NCBI GenBank assembly: GCA_025354165.1
Contig: JANXNI010000049.1
Span: 62,001 to 126,000 of the forward strand
From: Burkholderiales bacterium
GTDB taxonomy: Bacteria; Pseudomonadota; Gammaproteobacteria; Burkholderiales; Casimicrobiaceae
DNA: 64,000 nt
Reading direction: 5' to 3'
Position 1 is the first letter of the stretch. Every line of letters begins with the position of its first letter. Below, one piece after another: positions 52,801 through 61,601 of this stretch. Both the position numbers and the translations under genes were made by a program. A model generated the notes under the pieces. It did no database searches and was not told where the DNA came from. It was given only the letters and a program-made list of their open reading frames with translations.

Positions 52801-53784
52801 AGACTTCGGAACCGCACCGCGACCCGTGGCTCCCTCATCACGAATCTCACCCCCAGCGCCCGTTGCAGCCCCGGCGAACGGCGCAATTGCGGTCGGATGA
52901 TTGTGTGTTTCGACTTTAGCGAGGTAATGCGTGCGATCCGCATGCGGCGCATAAAGGCCTTCCGCATTCGGATAGAAACGCAGCGCGTCGCCTCCGGTAA
53001 GAATCGCCGCGTTGTCGGAATACGCGATCTCGGTGCCTTCCGGCGCTAATTTGTGTGTGTTGCGGATCATCGCGAACAGCGACATGTCCTGAGCGACACC
53101 GTCAATCGTCCAGCTTGCATTGAACACTTTATGACGGCAATGCTCGGAGTTCGCCTGTGCAAACATAAGGAGCTCGACGTCGGTCGGATCGCGATCCATC
53201 TTGTCAAAGGCAGCGACTAGGTAATCAATCTCTTCGTCGGACAGCGCCAGACCCAGCTCGCTGTTTGCCACTTTGAGCGCGGCGACATTGCGATGAATCG
53301 TGTTCATTTTCTTCGCGTGTTGCGGCTCAAAAAGCACCTCCGCCTCGGCAACGGTCGCGAGCACCGTCTCCGTCATGCGGTCATGACACACCGCCTCGAC
53401 GGCACGTCGTGCCTCTTTCGATAACGGCTTCTCGGCGCTAACCCAGAACCAGATGCCACGCTCAAGGCGCTGCACGACCGCCAGTCCGCAGTTATGCGCG
53501 ATGTCGGTCGCCTTCGAAGACCACGGCGAAATCGTGCCGAGTCGCGGCACCACGAGAAACGCATGTTCATGCTCCTCGCTGGGCTCGGGGTCAAGCCCGT
53601 ATGCCAGCAAGGCTTCGAGCTGCAAGCGTTCGTCGCGCGTGACTTCGCGCGTAGTCGAGGCAAAGTGCCAGTATTCCGCGTCAACGTCAGTCACGCCGAA
53701 ATCGGCGAGCGCCGCCACGAGTTTGTCTTGACGGAACTGGGAGAGCGCGGCGGAGCCGTGCAGGGACAGGAAGTTAGCGGGCAT
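49870..53784 (-). CDS. purL: Phosphoribosylformylglycinamidine synthase, large single-chain form
   Basis: A 1304-residue enzyme of step four of purine synthesis, using glutamine and ATP. The N-terminal domain, FGAM synthase core (DRTHYLAKVETHNHPTAIAP, GGAASSMTTGQNTADLDFDS) and C-terminal class I glutaminase (FALGICNGCQMLA with the nucleophile Cys; the His-x-Glu near HPERTHR) are all present. Length fits the proteobacterial type. Odd: a histidine-rich insert (HGGTHHGEHHDAHHS, about residues 788-802) interrupts the segment between SMSMRTTW and VHSPVSLIVTAFA. The stop codon abuts repeat copy D. Confidence 0.97.
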   Translation of the reverse strand: MPANFLSLHGSAALSQFRQDKLVAALADFGVTDVDAEYWHFASTTREVTRDERLQLEALLAYGLDPEPSEEHEHAFLVVPRLGTISPWSSKATDIAHNCGLAVVQRLERGIWFWVSAEKPLSKEARRAVEAVCHDRMTETVLATVAEAEVLFEPQHAKKMNTIHRNVAALKVANSELGLALSDEEIDYLVAAFDKMDRDPTDVELLMFAQANSEHCRHKVFNASWTIDGVAQDMSLFAMIRNTHKLAPEGTEIAYSDNAAILTGGDALRFYPNAEGLYAPHADRTHYLAKVETHNHPTAIAPFAGAATGAGGEIRDEGATGRGAVPKSGLTGFTTSNLRLPGLPQPWEVATVHVGKPDRISSALDIMIQGPIGGAAFNDEFGRPNLGGYFRTFEQAVDGTVYGYHKPIMIAGGIGAVSDAHVHKIAFPAGTLLIQLGGEGMRIGMGGGAASSMTTGQNTADLDFDSVQRGNPEMERRAQEVINACWRQGEANPILAIHDVGAGGLSNALPELVYGAGNENDPRGALFDLRTVLTLEPGMSPAEIWCNESQERYVLAITPKSLTQFKAFCVRERCPFAVVGVADGSGNLTVADAKFSNKPVDMPLDVLLGKPPKMERNVVRKAAPVSAFDTTKIKLRDAAYRVLQHPTVADKTFLITIGDRFVGGLTAREQMVGPWQVPVADCAVTLRDFVGPAGEAMAMGERTPLAVLNAPASARMAVAEAITNIAAASIASIKDIKLSANWMAAVGTTGEDAALFDAVHAVGMELCPALGVSIPVGKDSMSMRTTWTAHGGTHHGEHHDAHHSMQRSVHSPVSLIVTAFANVTDVKKTLTPLLRSEGETLLLLVDIARGKQRLGGSIFAQVHSAMGTEVPDCDSAEDLKSFFAGVQSLNADGLLLAYHDRSDGGLFAALVEMTIASRSGLSVSLDALGSDALAALFNEELAAVIQIRSADIAKVQAAFNGVPVHQIGSVRTDGKFVIEHAGKTIFDEARQALHTAWSATSIEIQRLRDNPDCVDSEFDRVFDDDDAGLVPRVLFDPKENVAAPFIATGARPKVAILREQGVNSHIETGHVFTMAGFDAYDVHMTDLQSGRHTLDEFKGFVACGGFSYGDVLGAGAGWAKSILLNTELRTQFQEFFGEDDTFALGICNGCQMLAQMAPIIPGAAHWPKFIRNGSEQFECRTALVEVMETPSIFFKGMEKTRLPIVVAHGEGFAQFKNDEQYEAAQPLVTMRFVDSNGIATENYPLNPNGSPGGITGLTTEDGRFNVIMPHPERTHRVENFSWHPDGWTRSPWLRMFENARVWLG

Positions 53785-53982
53785 CGGCTTGCTTGAAACG
53801 CTTTGCGGCGATCATCAGACCAGAGAGTGTGTGGCTTGACGAAGCCGCGAAAGCTTGTGCGGGAAAGCTCGATTTTAGCGATTAGGTCGCGCAAGCGTCA
53901 GGAACCTTTGTTCCCGAAGCACGGGCGAAGTACCAAAGCCATTCGGTACACGCTTTTTTCAGTCTTCTCCGCCCTGAAACTC

Positions 53983-54038
53983 ATCCTGTCACGGATTTTT
54001 CAGCCGGGACAGGATCGCGAGTAGGGCGCCGAAGCGCC
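53983..54038. terminator. Two hairpins between gltI-like gene and purL
   Basis: ATCCTGTC (53983-53990) and GACAGGAT (54008-54015) pair perfectly around a 17-base loop, and GGCGC (54025-54029) and GCGCC (54034-54038) form a second hairpin with a CGAA loop. On the minus strand both lie just past the stop of the amino-acid-binding gene (54072), in order small hairpin then large one. They may end its transcript before purL. No T-run directly follows either stem. The rest of this 287-bp gap shows nothing else. Confidence 0.45.
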
Positions 54039-54071
54039 GCACAGCACAATCGGCGCGGATTCCGACGACGA

Positions 54072-54962
54072 CTACTGCACGCCGTACTTGTTTGGAATCT
54101 TGACGTTTTCTTTCATGTACTGGTTCATGGGTAACTTAAAGCTACCGCTCTCAAACCATTTCGCATAAATACTGCGAATCTGCCCACTAGAAAACAAAGC
54201 TGAGAGCGCCACGTCGACAACTTTCGCAAATGCAGGATCGTCCTTGCGCAGCATGATGCCATAGGGCTCGACGGATACGTATTTGCCGACAAAGTCGTAC
54301 GCGCCCGGATCTTTCGATTTGGTCACGAGGCCAAACAACAGAGCGTCATCGTTGGCAACGGCCGCCGCCTCTCCGGACACCAAGCGAGAAAAACCCTCAG
54401 CGTGATCCTTCGCAACAATGAGCTTCAAATCGAGATTGCGCTCAGTGTTTATTTGTCGGAGTACTTTCTCTGTCGTCGTCTTTTCAGTCACCACCACTGA
54501 TTTGCCACGCAAATCCGTCAACTCCTTGAGGTTGTCAGCTTTTTTGGCGAGCAATCGGGCACCCGCGACAAAGGTCGTGTAGCTGAACGCTACGTCCTTC
54601 TGTCGATCAACAGTGTTGGTAGTCGAACCACACTCCACGTCGACACGCCCAGTTTTCACCGCAGCAATGCGATCCGCAGGCTTCAGAGAAACGTACTTTA
54701 CTTTGAGGTCAGGTCGTTTCAAGTCCTTTTTGACCTGCTCATAAATTTTCAGGCAGATATCGACGGAATAACCCACCGCCTCATTCTGCTCATTGACAAA
54801 CGAAAACGGCGACGAACTCTCGCGGTGGCCCAACAAAAACTCGCCCCGGTCACGGATATCCGATAGCGTATCGGCATGAGTCCATGCGCTAAGTGGCAAC
54901 AGCGCACCAGCGAGCAGCGCGCGACCTAAAACTTTCGGCTTAAACAAAATATATCCCCTCAT
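54072..54962 (-). CDS. Amino-acid ABC transporter substrate-binding protein (GltI type)
   Basis: A 296-residue periplasmic protein, family 3 solute-binding type. DTLSDIRDRGEFLLGHRESS, ADRIAAVKTGRVDVECGSTT and the repeated KDDPAFAKVVDVALSALFSS match GltI-like glutamate/aspartate binding proteins. The signal peptide ends at SAWTHA. An ATG at 54962 is used; a TTG at 54947 has a better ribosome site (AGGGG, 7 bases away) and gives the cleaner signal MFKPKVLGRALLAGALLPLS. No permease or ATPase is adjacent. Divergent from glutamate dehydrogenase, consistent with glutamate use. Confidence 0.88.
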   Translation of the reverse strand: MRGYILFKPKVLGRALLAGALLPLSAWTHADTLSDIRDRGEFLLGHRESSSPFSFVNEQNEAVGYSVDICLKIYEQVKKDLKRPDLKVKYVSLKPADRIAAVKTGRVDVECGSTTNTVDRQKDVAFSYTTFVAGARLLAKKADNLKELTDLRGKSVVVTEKTTTEKVLRQINTERNLDLKLIVAKDHAEGFSRLVSGEAAAVANDDALLFGLVTKSKDPGAYDFVGKYVSVEPYGIMLRKDDPAFAKVVDVALSALFSSGQIRSIYAKWFESGSFKLPMNQYMKENVKIPNKYGVQ

Positions 54963-55201
54963 TGCGAGGTTGTGCGGCTGGACAGTCGCATGACATCGCA
55001 CTAACACTTTATGTTCCTATCGCTTCGCCGTGCTGTGGCGCAAAAGCGGTCTTATGACAAATTGTCCGGCAACCCCCATTTAAACGCAATGAGGGCTTTT
55101 CCGTAATGGCGTTATTGCATGATTGATGCCAGGAACAGCATGATCGAAGTTCAGTGGATCGCCTACATTGCCAGCTTCGCACAACGAACTCTGGATCATT
55201 C

Positions 55202-56479
55202 ATGGCCTCACCGGGTCTCTCATACGTTCCTAATCACACCAACAGTCCGTGGCAAATGTATTTGCTTCAGGTTGATCGCGTCGCGCCTCACCTGGGTCAC
55301 CTTGAGCGCTGGGTAGAAACACTCAAGCGCTGCAAACGCGTGCTGGCAGTCGATATTCCCATCAACCGTGACGACGGCACGGTTGCCCACTTCGAAGGTT
55401 TCCGCGCGCAACACAACTTGTCGCGTGGCCCAGGGAAAGGCGGCGTCCGTTTTCACCCTGACGTGACGATCGATGAAGTGATGGCGCTCGCGGGCTGGAT
55501 GACAGTGAAAAACGCTGCATTGAATCTGCCCTACGGCGGTGCCAAAGGTGGCATTCGGGTCGATCCAAAGACGCTGACACGCCCTGAACTGGAACGTCTC
55601 ACGCGCCGTTATACGAGCGAGATTGGCCTCATCATCGGGCCGGACAAAGACATTCCGGCCCCAGACGTCAACACCAACGACCAGATCATGGCGTGGATGA
55701 TGGACACCTATTCAATGAATACCGGGGCAACGGCGACGGGTGTCGTGACCGGAAAACCGATTGCGCTGGGCGGTTCGCTAGGACGCAAAGAAGCCACCGG
55801 GCGCGGCGTTTATATCGCAGCGCGCGAAACTGCGCGTGCGATGGGCTTTGACATCACAGGCGCACGTATTGTGGTGCAGGGCTTCGGAAACGTCGGCGGC
55901 ATCGCGGCCAAGTTGTTTAAAGCCGCGGGGGCTGTTGTGGTCGGCTTGCAGGACGCCAGCGGCTCGGTCGCTAACGAGGGCGGCATTGACGTGGATGCAG
56001 CGCTTGATTTCGTCGCGGGTGGCGGTGCGCTTGTTGATTTCAAAGGCGTATCAAAGATCACCGAAGGAGAATTCTGGGCGCTCAAGAGCGACATCTTCGT
56101 GCCGGCTGCGCTGGAAAATCAGCTCACAGAAACGCGCGCAAGAGCAATCTCAACAAAGCTTGTCGTCGAAGGCGCGAACGGCCCAACGACGCCCGCTGCG
56201 GACGACATCCTTCATGATCGCGGAATTAAAGTGGTTCCCGACGTCATCGCCAATGCGGGAGGCGTCACCGTTAGCTACTTCGAATGGGTGCAGGACTTCT
56301 CCAGTTTCTTTTGGTCTGAAGCGGAGATCAATGATCGACTCGAACGCATCATGGTCGAGGCGTTAAAAGCGGTCGTACACACCGCTGAGAAACACAATGT
56401 GTCTCTGCGAACAGCGGCGTTCATCATTGCTTGTACACGCGTACTCGCCGCGCGGGAATTGCGCGGGTTGTACCCGTAA
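55202..56479 (+). CDS. Glutamate dehydrogenase (GLFV family)
   Basis: A 425-residue enzyme converting glutamate to 2-oxoglutarate and ammonia. The substrate site is [15 protein letters not shown] with catalytic Lys, the [14 protein letters not shown] block follows, and [16 protein letters not shown] is the dinucleotide fold. VNTN, GLQDASG and the length fit the hexameric group close to NAD-linked GDHs; coenzyme preference is not certain. ATG at 55202 ([16 protein letters not shown]) is chosen; the frame is open from 55154. Divergent from a GltI-like binding protein. Confidence 0.95.
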   Translation: MASPGLSYVPNHTNSPWQMYLLQVDRVAPHLGHLERWVETLKRCKRVLAVDIPINRDDGTVAHFEGFRAQHNLSRGPGKGGVRFHPDVTIDEVMALAGWMTVKNAALNLPYGGAKGGIRVDPKTLTRPELERLTRRYTSEIGLIIGPDKDIPAPDVNTNDQIMAWMMDTYSMNTGATATGVVTGKPIALGGSLGRKEATGRGVYIAARETARAMGFDITGARIVVQGFGNVGGIAAKLFKAAGAVVVGLQDASGSVANEGGIDVDAALDFVAGGGALVDFKGVSKITEGEFWALKSDIFVPAALENQLTETRARAISTKLVVEGANGPTTPAADDILHDRGIKVVPDVIANAGGVTVSYFEWVQDFSSFFWSEAEINDRLERIMVEALKAVVHTAEKHNVSLRTAAFIIACTRVLAARELRGLYP

Positions 56480-56512
56480 ATTCTCCATTCGCGGTTAGAT
56501 TTTCGAGCCGTC

Positions 56513-56537
56513 ATCCTCGTGCCACACGTGCGGGGAT
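56513..56537 (+). terminator. REP-like hairpin after glutamate dehydrogenase
   Basis: ATCCTCGTGC (56513-56522) and GTGCGGGGAT (56528-56537) pair with three G-T wobbles over CACAC, 33 bp after the stop. It has the same GTCATCCTCG...GGGGAT form as the hairpin at 32126. A role as terminator is possible though no T-run follows. The remaining 210 bp up to the acyltransferase remnant show no gene. Confidence 0.45.
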
Positions 56538-56750
56538 CCGGTTCGTTAGTCCCGTGAAACGCAAGGCGATGCGCTCGCCCCCTTGCGGGATGAGCCCTTT
56601 GCTGGCGTTGGCGTCGGGATGAAGGGGAGATAGAGCCCGCAGTCGCTAGCCGCAAACGCACGGGCAAGGCATTGATGCGCTACATTCGCAGAAGACTCCG
56701 CAGCATTCCTGCAGCGGCGGCACAGACGCTCAATCTACCCAACGAAACGC

Positions 56751-57936
56751 ATGATTCCCGGCACTAAAAACGTGAGCCGCGTAGACGGCTTGAACACGCT
56801 CCGCGCGCTGGCAATCCTGCTCGTGTTCACATATCACTACATGGTATTTGTAAGCCGCACGCCCACGTTTGGCTGGGCAAGCACGGTCGGCTGGATCGGG
56901 GTTGATTTGTTCTTCGTGCTTAGCGGCTATCTGATCGCAAATCAGATTTTTGTCGGAATCGCCGAAGGACAGACGCTATCACTCAAGGCGTTTTATCTGC
57001 GCCGGGAGCTACGGACACTGCCAAATTTCTACGCCGTTCTCGGCTTGTATTTTTTTGTTTCCGGCGGTGATGGGCGGACGCGAACCACCGGCGCTGTGGC
57101 GTTTTCTTAAGTTTACGCAGAACTACCAGTTGCCGCCAGGCACCGCGTTTTCTCACGCGTGGTCGCTGTGTATCGAAGAGCAGTTCTATGTGTTGTTGCC
57201 CGCGCTGGTACTGCTGGCCGTTCGCTTTGGGCGGTCGATCACGCTCGCGTGGGTGCTACTTGTCGTGGCAATCATCGCGGCGATCGTCACCCGGGGCGTG
57301 CTCTGGGCACAGTTTGGACGTGAGGCCGACGGTGCGATCAGCGGCTATCACCCCAACATCTACTACTCGTCGTTTTGTCGGGCTGATGAATTTCTGCCCG
57401 GCGTTGCTGTCGCAATGGTCAGGAGCTTTCACCCGCGAGCGTGGGAGCGAATGATGAATTGGGGACCGGCAATCCTCGTGTCTGGCATTGCGGCGTGCAT
57501 GGGTCTTGTCTATCTGCTGCTCAATTTCTACGAGATCGACGGCTACGGTTACGGCTTTTTTATGACCGCGTTTGGCTATTCGTTGATCGCGGTTTGTTTC
57601 GCCATTCTCACGGTTGCCGCGCTCAGCCCAAGATCATCCTTACACAAAATTCGCGTTCCCGCTGCTGCGCAACTGGCGGCCTGATCGTATGCAATTTATC
57701 TGTCGCATAAAGCCGTCGCCTTCATCTTGCAGTGCGAACTGGCCGACATTGGGATCGGCGTGAATTCGGCACTCGCTGCACTGGTAATCACGCTCGCCTG
57801 TGTGCTGGCGGGTTGGCTACTTTATCGCGTCGTGGAAACACCGTTTATGCAACTGCGTGATCGTCGCTACCCGACCAGTTTTCCGGATCGCACCACCAGC
57901 GATGCCGACGGAATCCGAGCGGTTGGGTCGCGCTAA
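56751..57936 (+). pseudogene. Acyltransferase 3-family gene broken by a frameshift and a stop
   Basis: This would be a ~390-residue inner-membrane acyltransferase (OafA-like), modifying a surface polysaccharide. N-terminal RVDGLNTLRALAILLVFTYH and VDLFFVLSGYLIANQIF are typical. Frame is lost in a run of seven T (57050-57056); dropping one T joins ...LGLYF to LFPAVMGGREPPALWRF in the next frame. That frame ends at an in-frame TGA (57682-57684) and then continues as SYAIYLSHKAVAF, the family's conserved histidine segment, to 57936. With two lesions it is probably dead; the T-run alone could have been a slippage switch or a sequencing error. Confidence 0.85.
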
Positions 57937-58010
57937 GTTCTAGCGCTGGGCAAATGAGTGGATTTCACAAGTACCGGGGTGAAAATCCGCCGGACGAGAG
58001 TCACCAACCG

Positions 58011-58853
58011 TCAAATGAACTCACTCTCCCGCAACCATTTCGTCGCCACGTATTTTTCTCCCAGTGTTACCGGCGTGCCGCCATGCAACGTCTTGGTGTC
58101 CGGATGAGGCCGGTCATAACTAAAGAACACCCCTGAGCCTTTCACCGGCTGCACTTCGAGCCCGATGTCGGGGAACACGGTAGCGCCACCGCGATCGGGA
58201 GTGCGCAGATACATCACAACGGTGGCGACGCGCTGGCCGCCTCGCTGCACAATCTTGGCCGTTCCGGGTTGCGCCGGATCGAAATAGTCGTAGTGCGGCA
58301 CATATTGCGCGCCCGTCCGGTAGCGCAGCACTTGCAGGCCCTCTCCATTTTCGAAGGGCCAATTCAGGAGTTCTGCGAGGCGTCTTTCGACGCGTTCACA
58401 CACCGGATTTTCGGAGCGAGTGAAGAACATGCCGTCGCTGGTGCGCGCGCTGTTCACCTCTTCGCCTCCGGTCTGGTTATCGACAGTTTGTGAGCGCGCG
58501 AGCTTGGGTTGCGCCAGCTCAATCAACGATTCGCATTCTTCGTCGGAGAGCAAATTTCCAAACACGACAACGCGTGGATGTTTGACGACAGTCAGGATTT
58601 CGACGCGACGATCCGTGGTCTGAATGAAGGTCGGCGATTGCGTCATGTCAGGCTCGGGTAACGAACCACCCGGTGTGCGAACCACTGCGCGATTGGCGAT
58701 TAATTCGCGTCCCACCGCTTCAGCGACGGTCGCTCGCACAACATCGGCATTCCAGCCTGACTGCAACGCCGTGGCAGTCAGGCTCGCCGAAGAGTGCCCA
58801 CGCGCTAGGCATTCGTTAAGCCATTTCAGCAAGTCAGTATTCGCCGATGTCAT
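58011..58853 (-). CDS. 2OG-Fe(II) oxygenase, prolyl-4-hydroxylase alpha-like
   Basis: A 280-residue protein whose C-terminal ~200 residues are a P4H-type dioxygenase domain. Iron ligands are His and Asp in PHYDYFDP and His in KTLHGGTPV; the 2-oxoglutarate-binding Lys lies in GEKYVATKW. LSDEECESLIELAQPKLARS begins the domain. The N-terminal ~90 residues are an unrelated helical segment. It probably hydroxylates a protein, but the target is unknown. It stands between the acyltransferase remnant and a small lipoprotein gene. Confidence 0.9.
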   Translation of the reverse strand: MTSANTDLLKWLNECLARGHSSASLTATALQSGWNADVVRATVAEAVGRELIANRAVVRTPGGSLPEPDMTQSPTFIQTTDRRVEILTVVKHPRVVVFGNLLSDEECESLIELAQPKLARSQTVDNQTGGEEVNSARTSDGMFFTRSENPVCERVERRLAELLNWPFENGEGLQVLRYRTGAQYVPHYDYFDPAQPGTAKIVQRGGQRVATVVMYLRTPDRGGATVFPDIGLEVQPVKGSGVFFSYDRPHPDTKTLHGGTPVTLGEKYVATKWLRESEFI

Positions 58854-58884
58854 CGCGCTTGAATCCTATCCGCAATCAAATCAT

Positions 58885-59373
58885 TCATTGTGCGGTCACG
58901 ACCCGACAAGTCGTGCTTTCGTTCACACGAATTTCGTTCTCGCCTGATCGCCGCGCGACCCAGAGCGCGGGCTGACCGTTCCCAACGTCGCCGCAGTTGC
59001 GCGTGACCCACACACGGCCATCGACCGCGCCGAAACGGTCAGGCGCGATGGCAACTACCGATGCGGTTGCGATGTCGTCAGCACGGCGCGCGTTCGCGGC
59101 AGACGCAGATGCGCTTACGATGAGACTACCGGCAGCAAGCGCAGTGCTGGTCGTTGCCACGGCGACACCTGCTGTGGTGACAGCGACTGTTTTGGCGACA
59201 CCTGCGCTCGTAACGGCGACGCCCGCAACAGTGCCAGCAACGCCGACGGTGGTGCCGACGACCGACGCGCCCGCCTTAACCACGTTGACTCCGGTATCGA
59301 CAACAGCACAGCCGTGCAGGCTCGAAATTAAGAGCGCAACGAGTGCCCTGCGCTGCATTAAGAAAGATGTCAT
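58885..59373 (-). CDS. Small predicted lipoprotein with glycine-zipper-like helix
   Basis: A 162-residue protein. The signal MTSFLMQRRALVALLISSLH is followed by a Gly-Cys that could be lipidated. The centre (about 25-85) is a long low-complexity Gly/Ala/Val/Thr stretch with repeating GVAxT and VAGVAVTSAGVAKTV, like a glycine zipper that inserts in or lies along a membrane. The C-terminus (RVWVTRNCGDVGNGQPALWV) has two further cysteines. The ATG at 59373 is chosen over a frame open to 59466. Function unknown; similar proteins are seen as small cell-envelope components. Confidence 0.65.
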   Translation of the reverse strand: MTSFLMQRRALVALLISSLHGCAVVDTGVNVVKAGASVVGTTVGVAGTVAGVAVTSAGVAKTVAVTTAGVAVATTSTALAAGSLIVSASASAANARRADDIATASVVAIAPDRFGAVDGRVWVTRNCGDVGNGQPALWVARRSGENEIRVNESTTCRVVTAQ

Positions 59374-59416
59374 GGCGCAATTATGACCAACTGCGTCATC
59401 GGTCGCGACCACGGTT

Positions 59417-61297
59417 TTACTTGCCGAGCGCAGCCCGGATTTGCACGAGCGCCGCCGGGTCTTCAATCGTGGTCAGATCGCCGGGGTCGCGGTCTTCGGC
59501 AATCGCCTGAATCGTGCGCCGCAGCAGTTTTCCGGAACGCGTTTTGGGCAGGGCCGTTACCAGATGCACGGCTCCGGGTCGAGCAATCGCACCGATCTCT
59601 TTATCGACTGTTTGCGCGATGGCGATTTTGGTCGCTTCTGACGCGTTGGACGGATCTTTCAGCACGACAAAGGCGACGGGAATCTGCCCTTTCAACGCAT
59701 CGGCCACGCCCACCACAGCGCATTCCGCCACCATCGAATTCGCCTGCAACGCTTCTTCGATTTCACGGGTTCCGAGGCGATGGCCCGCTACGTTGATTAC
59801 GTCATCTGTGCGACCGAGAATGAAGTAATAGCCTTCCGAGTCGCGCGTTGCCCAATCGAAGCTTGAGTAAACCTGTTCGTCCTTAAACGTATCGAAATAG
59901 GTGCTCACGAAGCGCTCGTCGTCACCCCACACGGTCATCATCGCGCCCGGGGGCAACGGCGGCAGAATCGTCAACACGCCTTTCTCATCGGCCTTCGTCG
60001 TTCCGCCCGTCACTTCATCTTTCAGTTTCACATTGAAGCCGTAAACCGGGAACGACGGCGAACCGAATTTACGTGGCGTGTCTTCAACGCCGATTTGCGC
60101 CGAGATGATCGGATAGCCGCTCTCAGTTTGCCAATAGTTATCGATAATTTTTACACCGCCCAGTGCGCCGCTCACCCAGCGTGCAGTTGGCTCATCTAAA
60201 GGCTCGCCGGCGAGGAACAAATACTTTAGATTTGGCAGCGGGTATTGCTGCATGAATTTCGGATCCTGCTTCTTGAGCACGCGGATCGCAGTGGGCGAAG
60301 AGGACATCGTTTTCACGTTGTTCTCGGCACAAATCTTCCACCAGATCGCGGGGTCGGGCCTGAGCGGAACGCCCTCGTACATGATGGTGGTACAGCCCGC
60401 AAGCAGTGGGCCGTAGACGATGTAGCAATGACCGACGACCCAGCCGATGTCCGAAGTACAGAACATAGTCTCGCCTGCTTTGAGGCCGAAGATTTTGTAC
60501 ATACTGGTGGTCAGCGTGACCGCGTATCCGCCGGTGTCGCGCTGCACGCCTTTAGGCTTGCCCGTCGTACCGCTGGTGTAGAGGATGTAGCTCGGATGCG
60601 ATGACTCGACCCATTCGCACGGCACTTTTTTCATCATGTGCGAAGCGCGGAAACTAGCCCAGTCGACATCGCGTCCCGGAGTCGTTTTCATCGGTTCAAG
60701 ACCCCGGTTGAACAGCAACACTTTCTCGGGCTTGTTCACAGCTAGATCAATCGCCGCATCAAGCAGAGGTTTGTACGGCACGACCTTGCCCATGCGCATA
60801 CCGGCATCGGCGGACACGATCACTTTTGGCTTGGCGTCGTCAATACGGGTCGCCAACGACGCAGAGGCGAATCCACCGAAAACCACCGAGTGAATTGCAC
60901 CAATGCGCACCGTCGCCAGCATCGCGAACACGGCCTCTGGAATCATCGGCATGTAGATCAACACGCGATCACCTTTTGCCACGCCGAGGCTCTGCAGCAT
61001 GGCGGCGACGCGGTTCACTTCGTCGTGCATCTGCGCGTAGGTGTATTTGGTTTCGGTGTCGGTCTCGGACGAGATGAAGTGCAAGGCAACTTGATCCCCG
61101 CGCGTGGCGACGTGCCGATCAATCGAGTTGTGACACAAGTTGGTCGTGCCGCCGACAAACCACTTGGCAAACGGCGGCCGCGAGAAATCGCAGACCTGCG
61201 TGAACGGCGTGTGCCAGTCGATCAGCTTCGCCTCCTCTGCCCAAAACGCGTCCCGCGCGTTGATCGACCGATCAAAGTGTTCCCTATAAGCACCCAT
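59417..61297 (-). CDS. prpE: Propionate--CoA ligase
   Basis: A 626-residue acyl-CoA synthetase of the acetyl/propionyl group. MGAYREHFDRSINARDAFWA and DWHTPFTQVCDFSRPPFAKW are typical of PrpE. Motifs are YTSGTTGKPKGVQ (P-loop), YWQTESGYP, GRTDDVINVAGHRLGT (hinge) and KTRSGKLLRR with the acylation-regulated lysine. ATG at 61297 has a perfect AAGGAGGAAC site; the frame is open to 61576. No other prp gene is adjacent. Propionate over acetate is chosen from the N-terminus and the 626-residue length. Confidence 0.93.
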   Translation of the reverse strand: MGAYREHFDRSINARDAFWAEEAKLIDWHTPFTQVCDFSRPPFAKWFVGGTTNLCHNSIDRHVATRGDQVALHFISSETDTETKYTYAQMHDEVNRVAAMLQSLGVAKGDRVLIYMPMIPEAVFAMLATVRIGAIHSVVFGGFASASLATRIDDAKPKVIVSADAGMRMGKVVPYKPLLDAAIDLAVNKPEKVLLFNRGLEPMKTTPGRDVDWASFRASHMMKKVPCEWVESSHPSYILYTSGTTGKPKGVQRDTGGYAVTLTTSMYKIFGLKAGETMFCTSDIGWVVGHCYIVYGPLLAGCTTIMYEGVPLRPDPAIWWKICAENNVKTMSSSPTAIRVLKKQDPKFMQQYPLPNLKYLFLAGEPLDEPTARWVSGALGGVKIIDNYWQTESGYPIISAQIGVEDTPRKFGSPSFPVYGFNVKLKDEVTGGTTKADEKGVLTILPPLPPGAMMTVWGDDERFVSTYFDTFKDEQVYSSFDWATRDSEGYYFILGRTDDVINVAGHRLGTREIEEALQANSMVAECAVVGVADALKGQIPVAFVVLKDPSNASEATKIAIAQTVDKEIGAIARPGAVHLVTALPKTRSGKLLRRTIQAIAEDRDPGDLTTIEDPAALVQIRAALGK

Positions 61298-61412
61298 CAC
61301 GTTCCTCCTTGAACTGCGCAGCGCCTGACGGCTTTGCGAATAAGCGGATTGTGCCAGAGGAATGCTTACGTGAACCTTAGGTCTTATATAAGACCAACAT
61401 AAAAATGAGATA
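61298..61412. other. prpE leader and promoter region
   Basis: Part of a 304-bp gap between the MBL-fold gene and prpE (both minus). It has an AT-rich stretch, GTCTTATATAAGAC (61381-61394), which is a perfect 14-bp palindrome and may be an operator or part of the promoter. Confidence 0.45.
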
Positions 61413-61529
61413 TGGCTTTTTGCTGTAAGCACCACTGCGTTTGGGCGGAGCAGATATTTCGACGAAAGTCGGCTTTCGACAAAATTCGCTCCAAGCCCTC
61501 GTTCAGAAAGAGAAAAACGGAAAAAGCTG
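61413..61529. repeat. Possible degenerate fifth copy of the palindromic element
   Basis: The right end AAAGCTG (61523-61529) is perfect and the left end GGCTTT (61414-61419) partial, giving a 116-117 bp unit. Its centre has CGAAAG and CTTTCG arms (61463-61478) around TCGG, close to the TCGA centre of the other copies. The internal GGGC blocks (61443 and, mirrored, AAGCCC at 61493) sit near the expected positions. Similarity in the arms is weak, so membership is uncertain. Confidence 0.35.
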
Positions 61530-61601
61530 ATTCGAGGCGATACCGCTCCGCGAAGCGGGCCGCAGCCCGCGTCCAATCAACAGTCTTCGTTAATCAACCA
61601 C

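Noticed and set aside
57960-58010. GGGGTGAAAATCCGCCGGACGA, reminiscent of an FMN riboswitch
   Set aside because: Only one short segment resembles the RFN core; the other conserved arms are missing, and it lies past the 3' ends of its neighbours rather than before a riboflavin gene.
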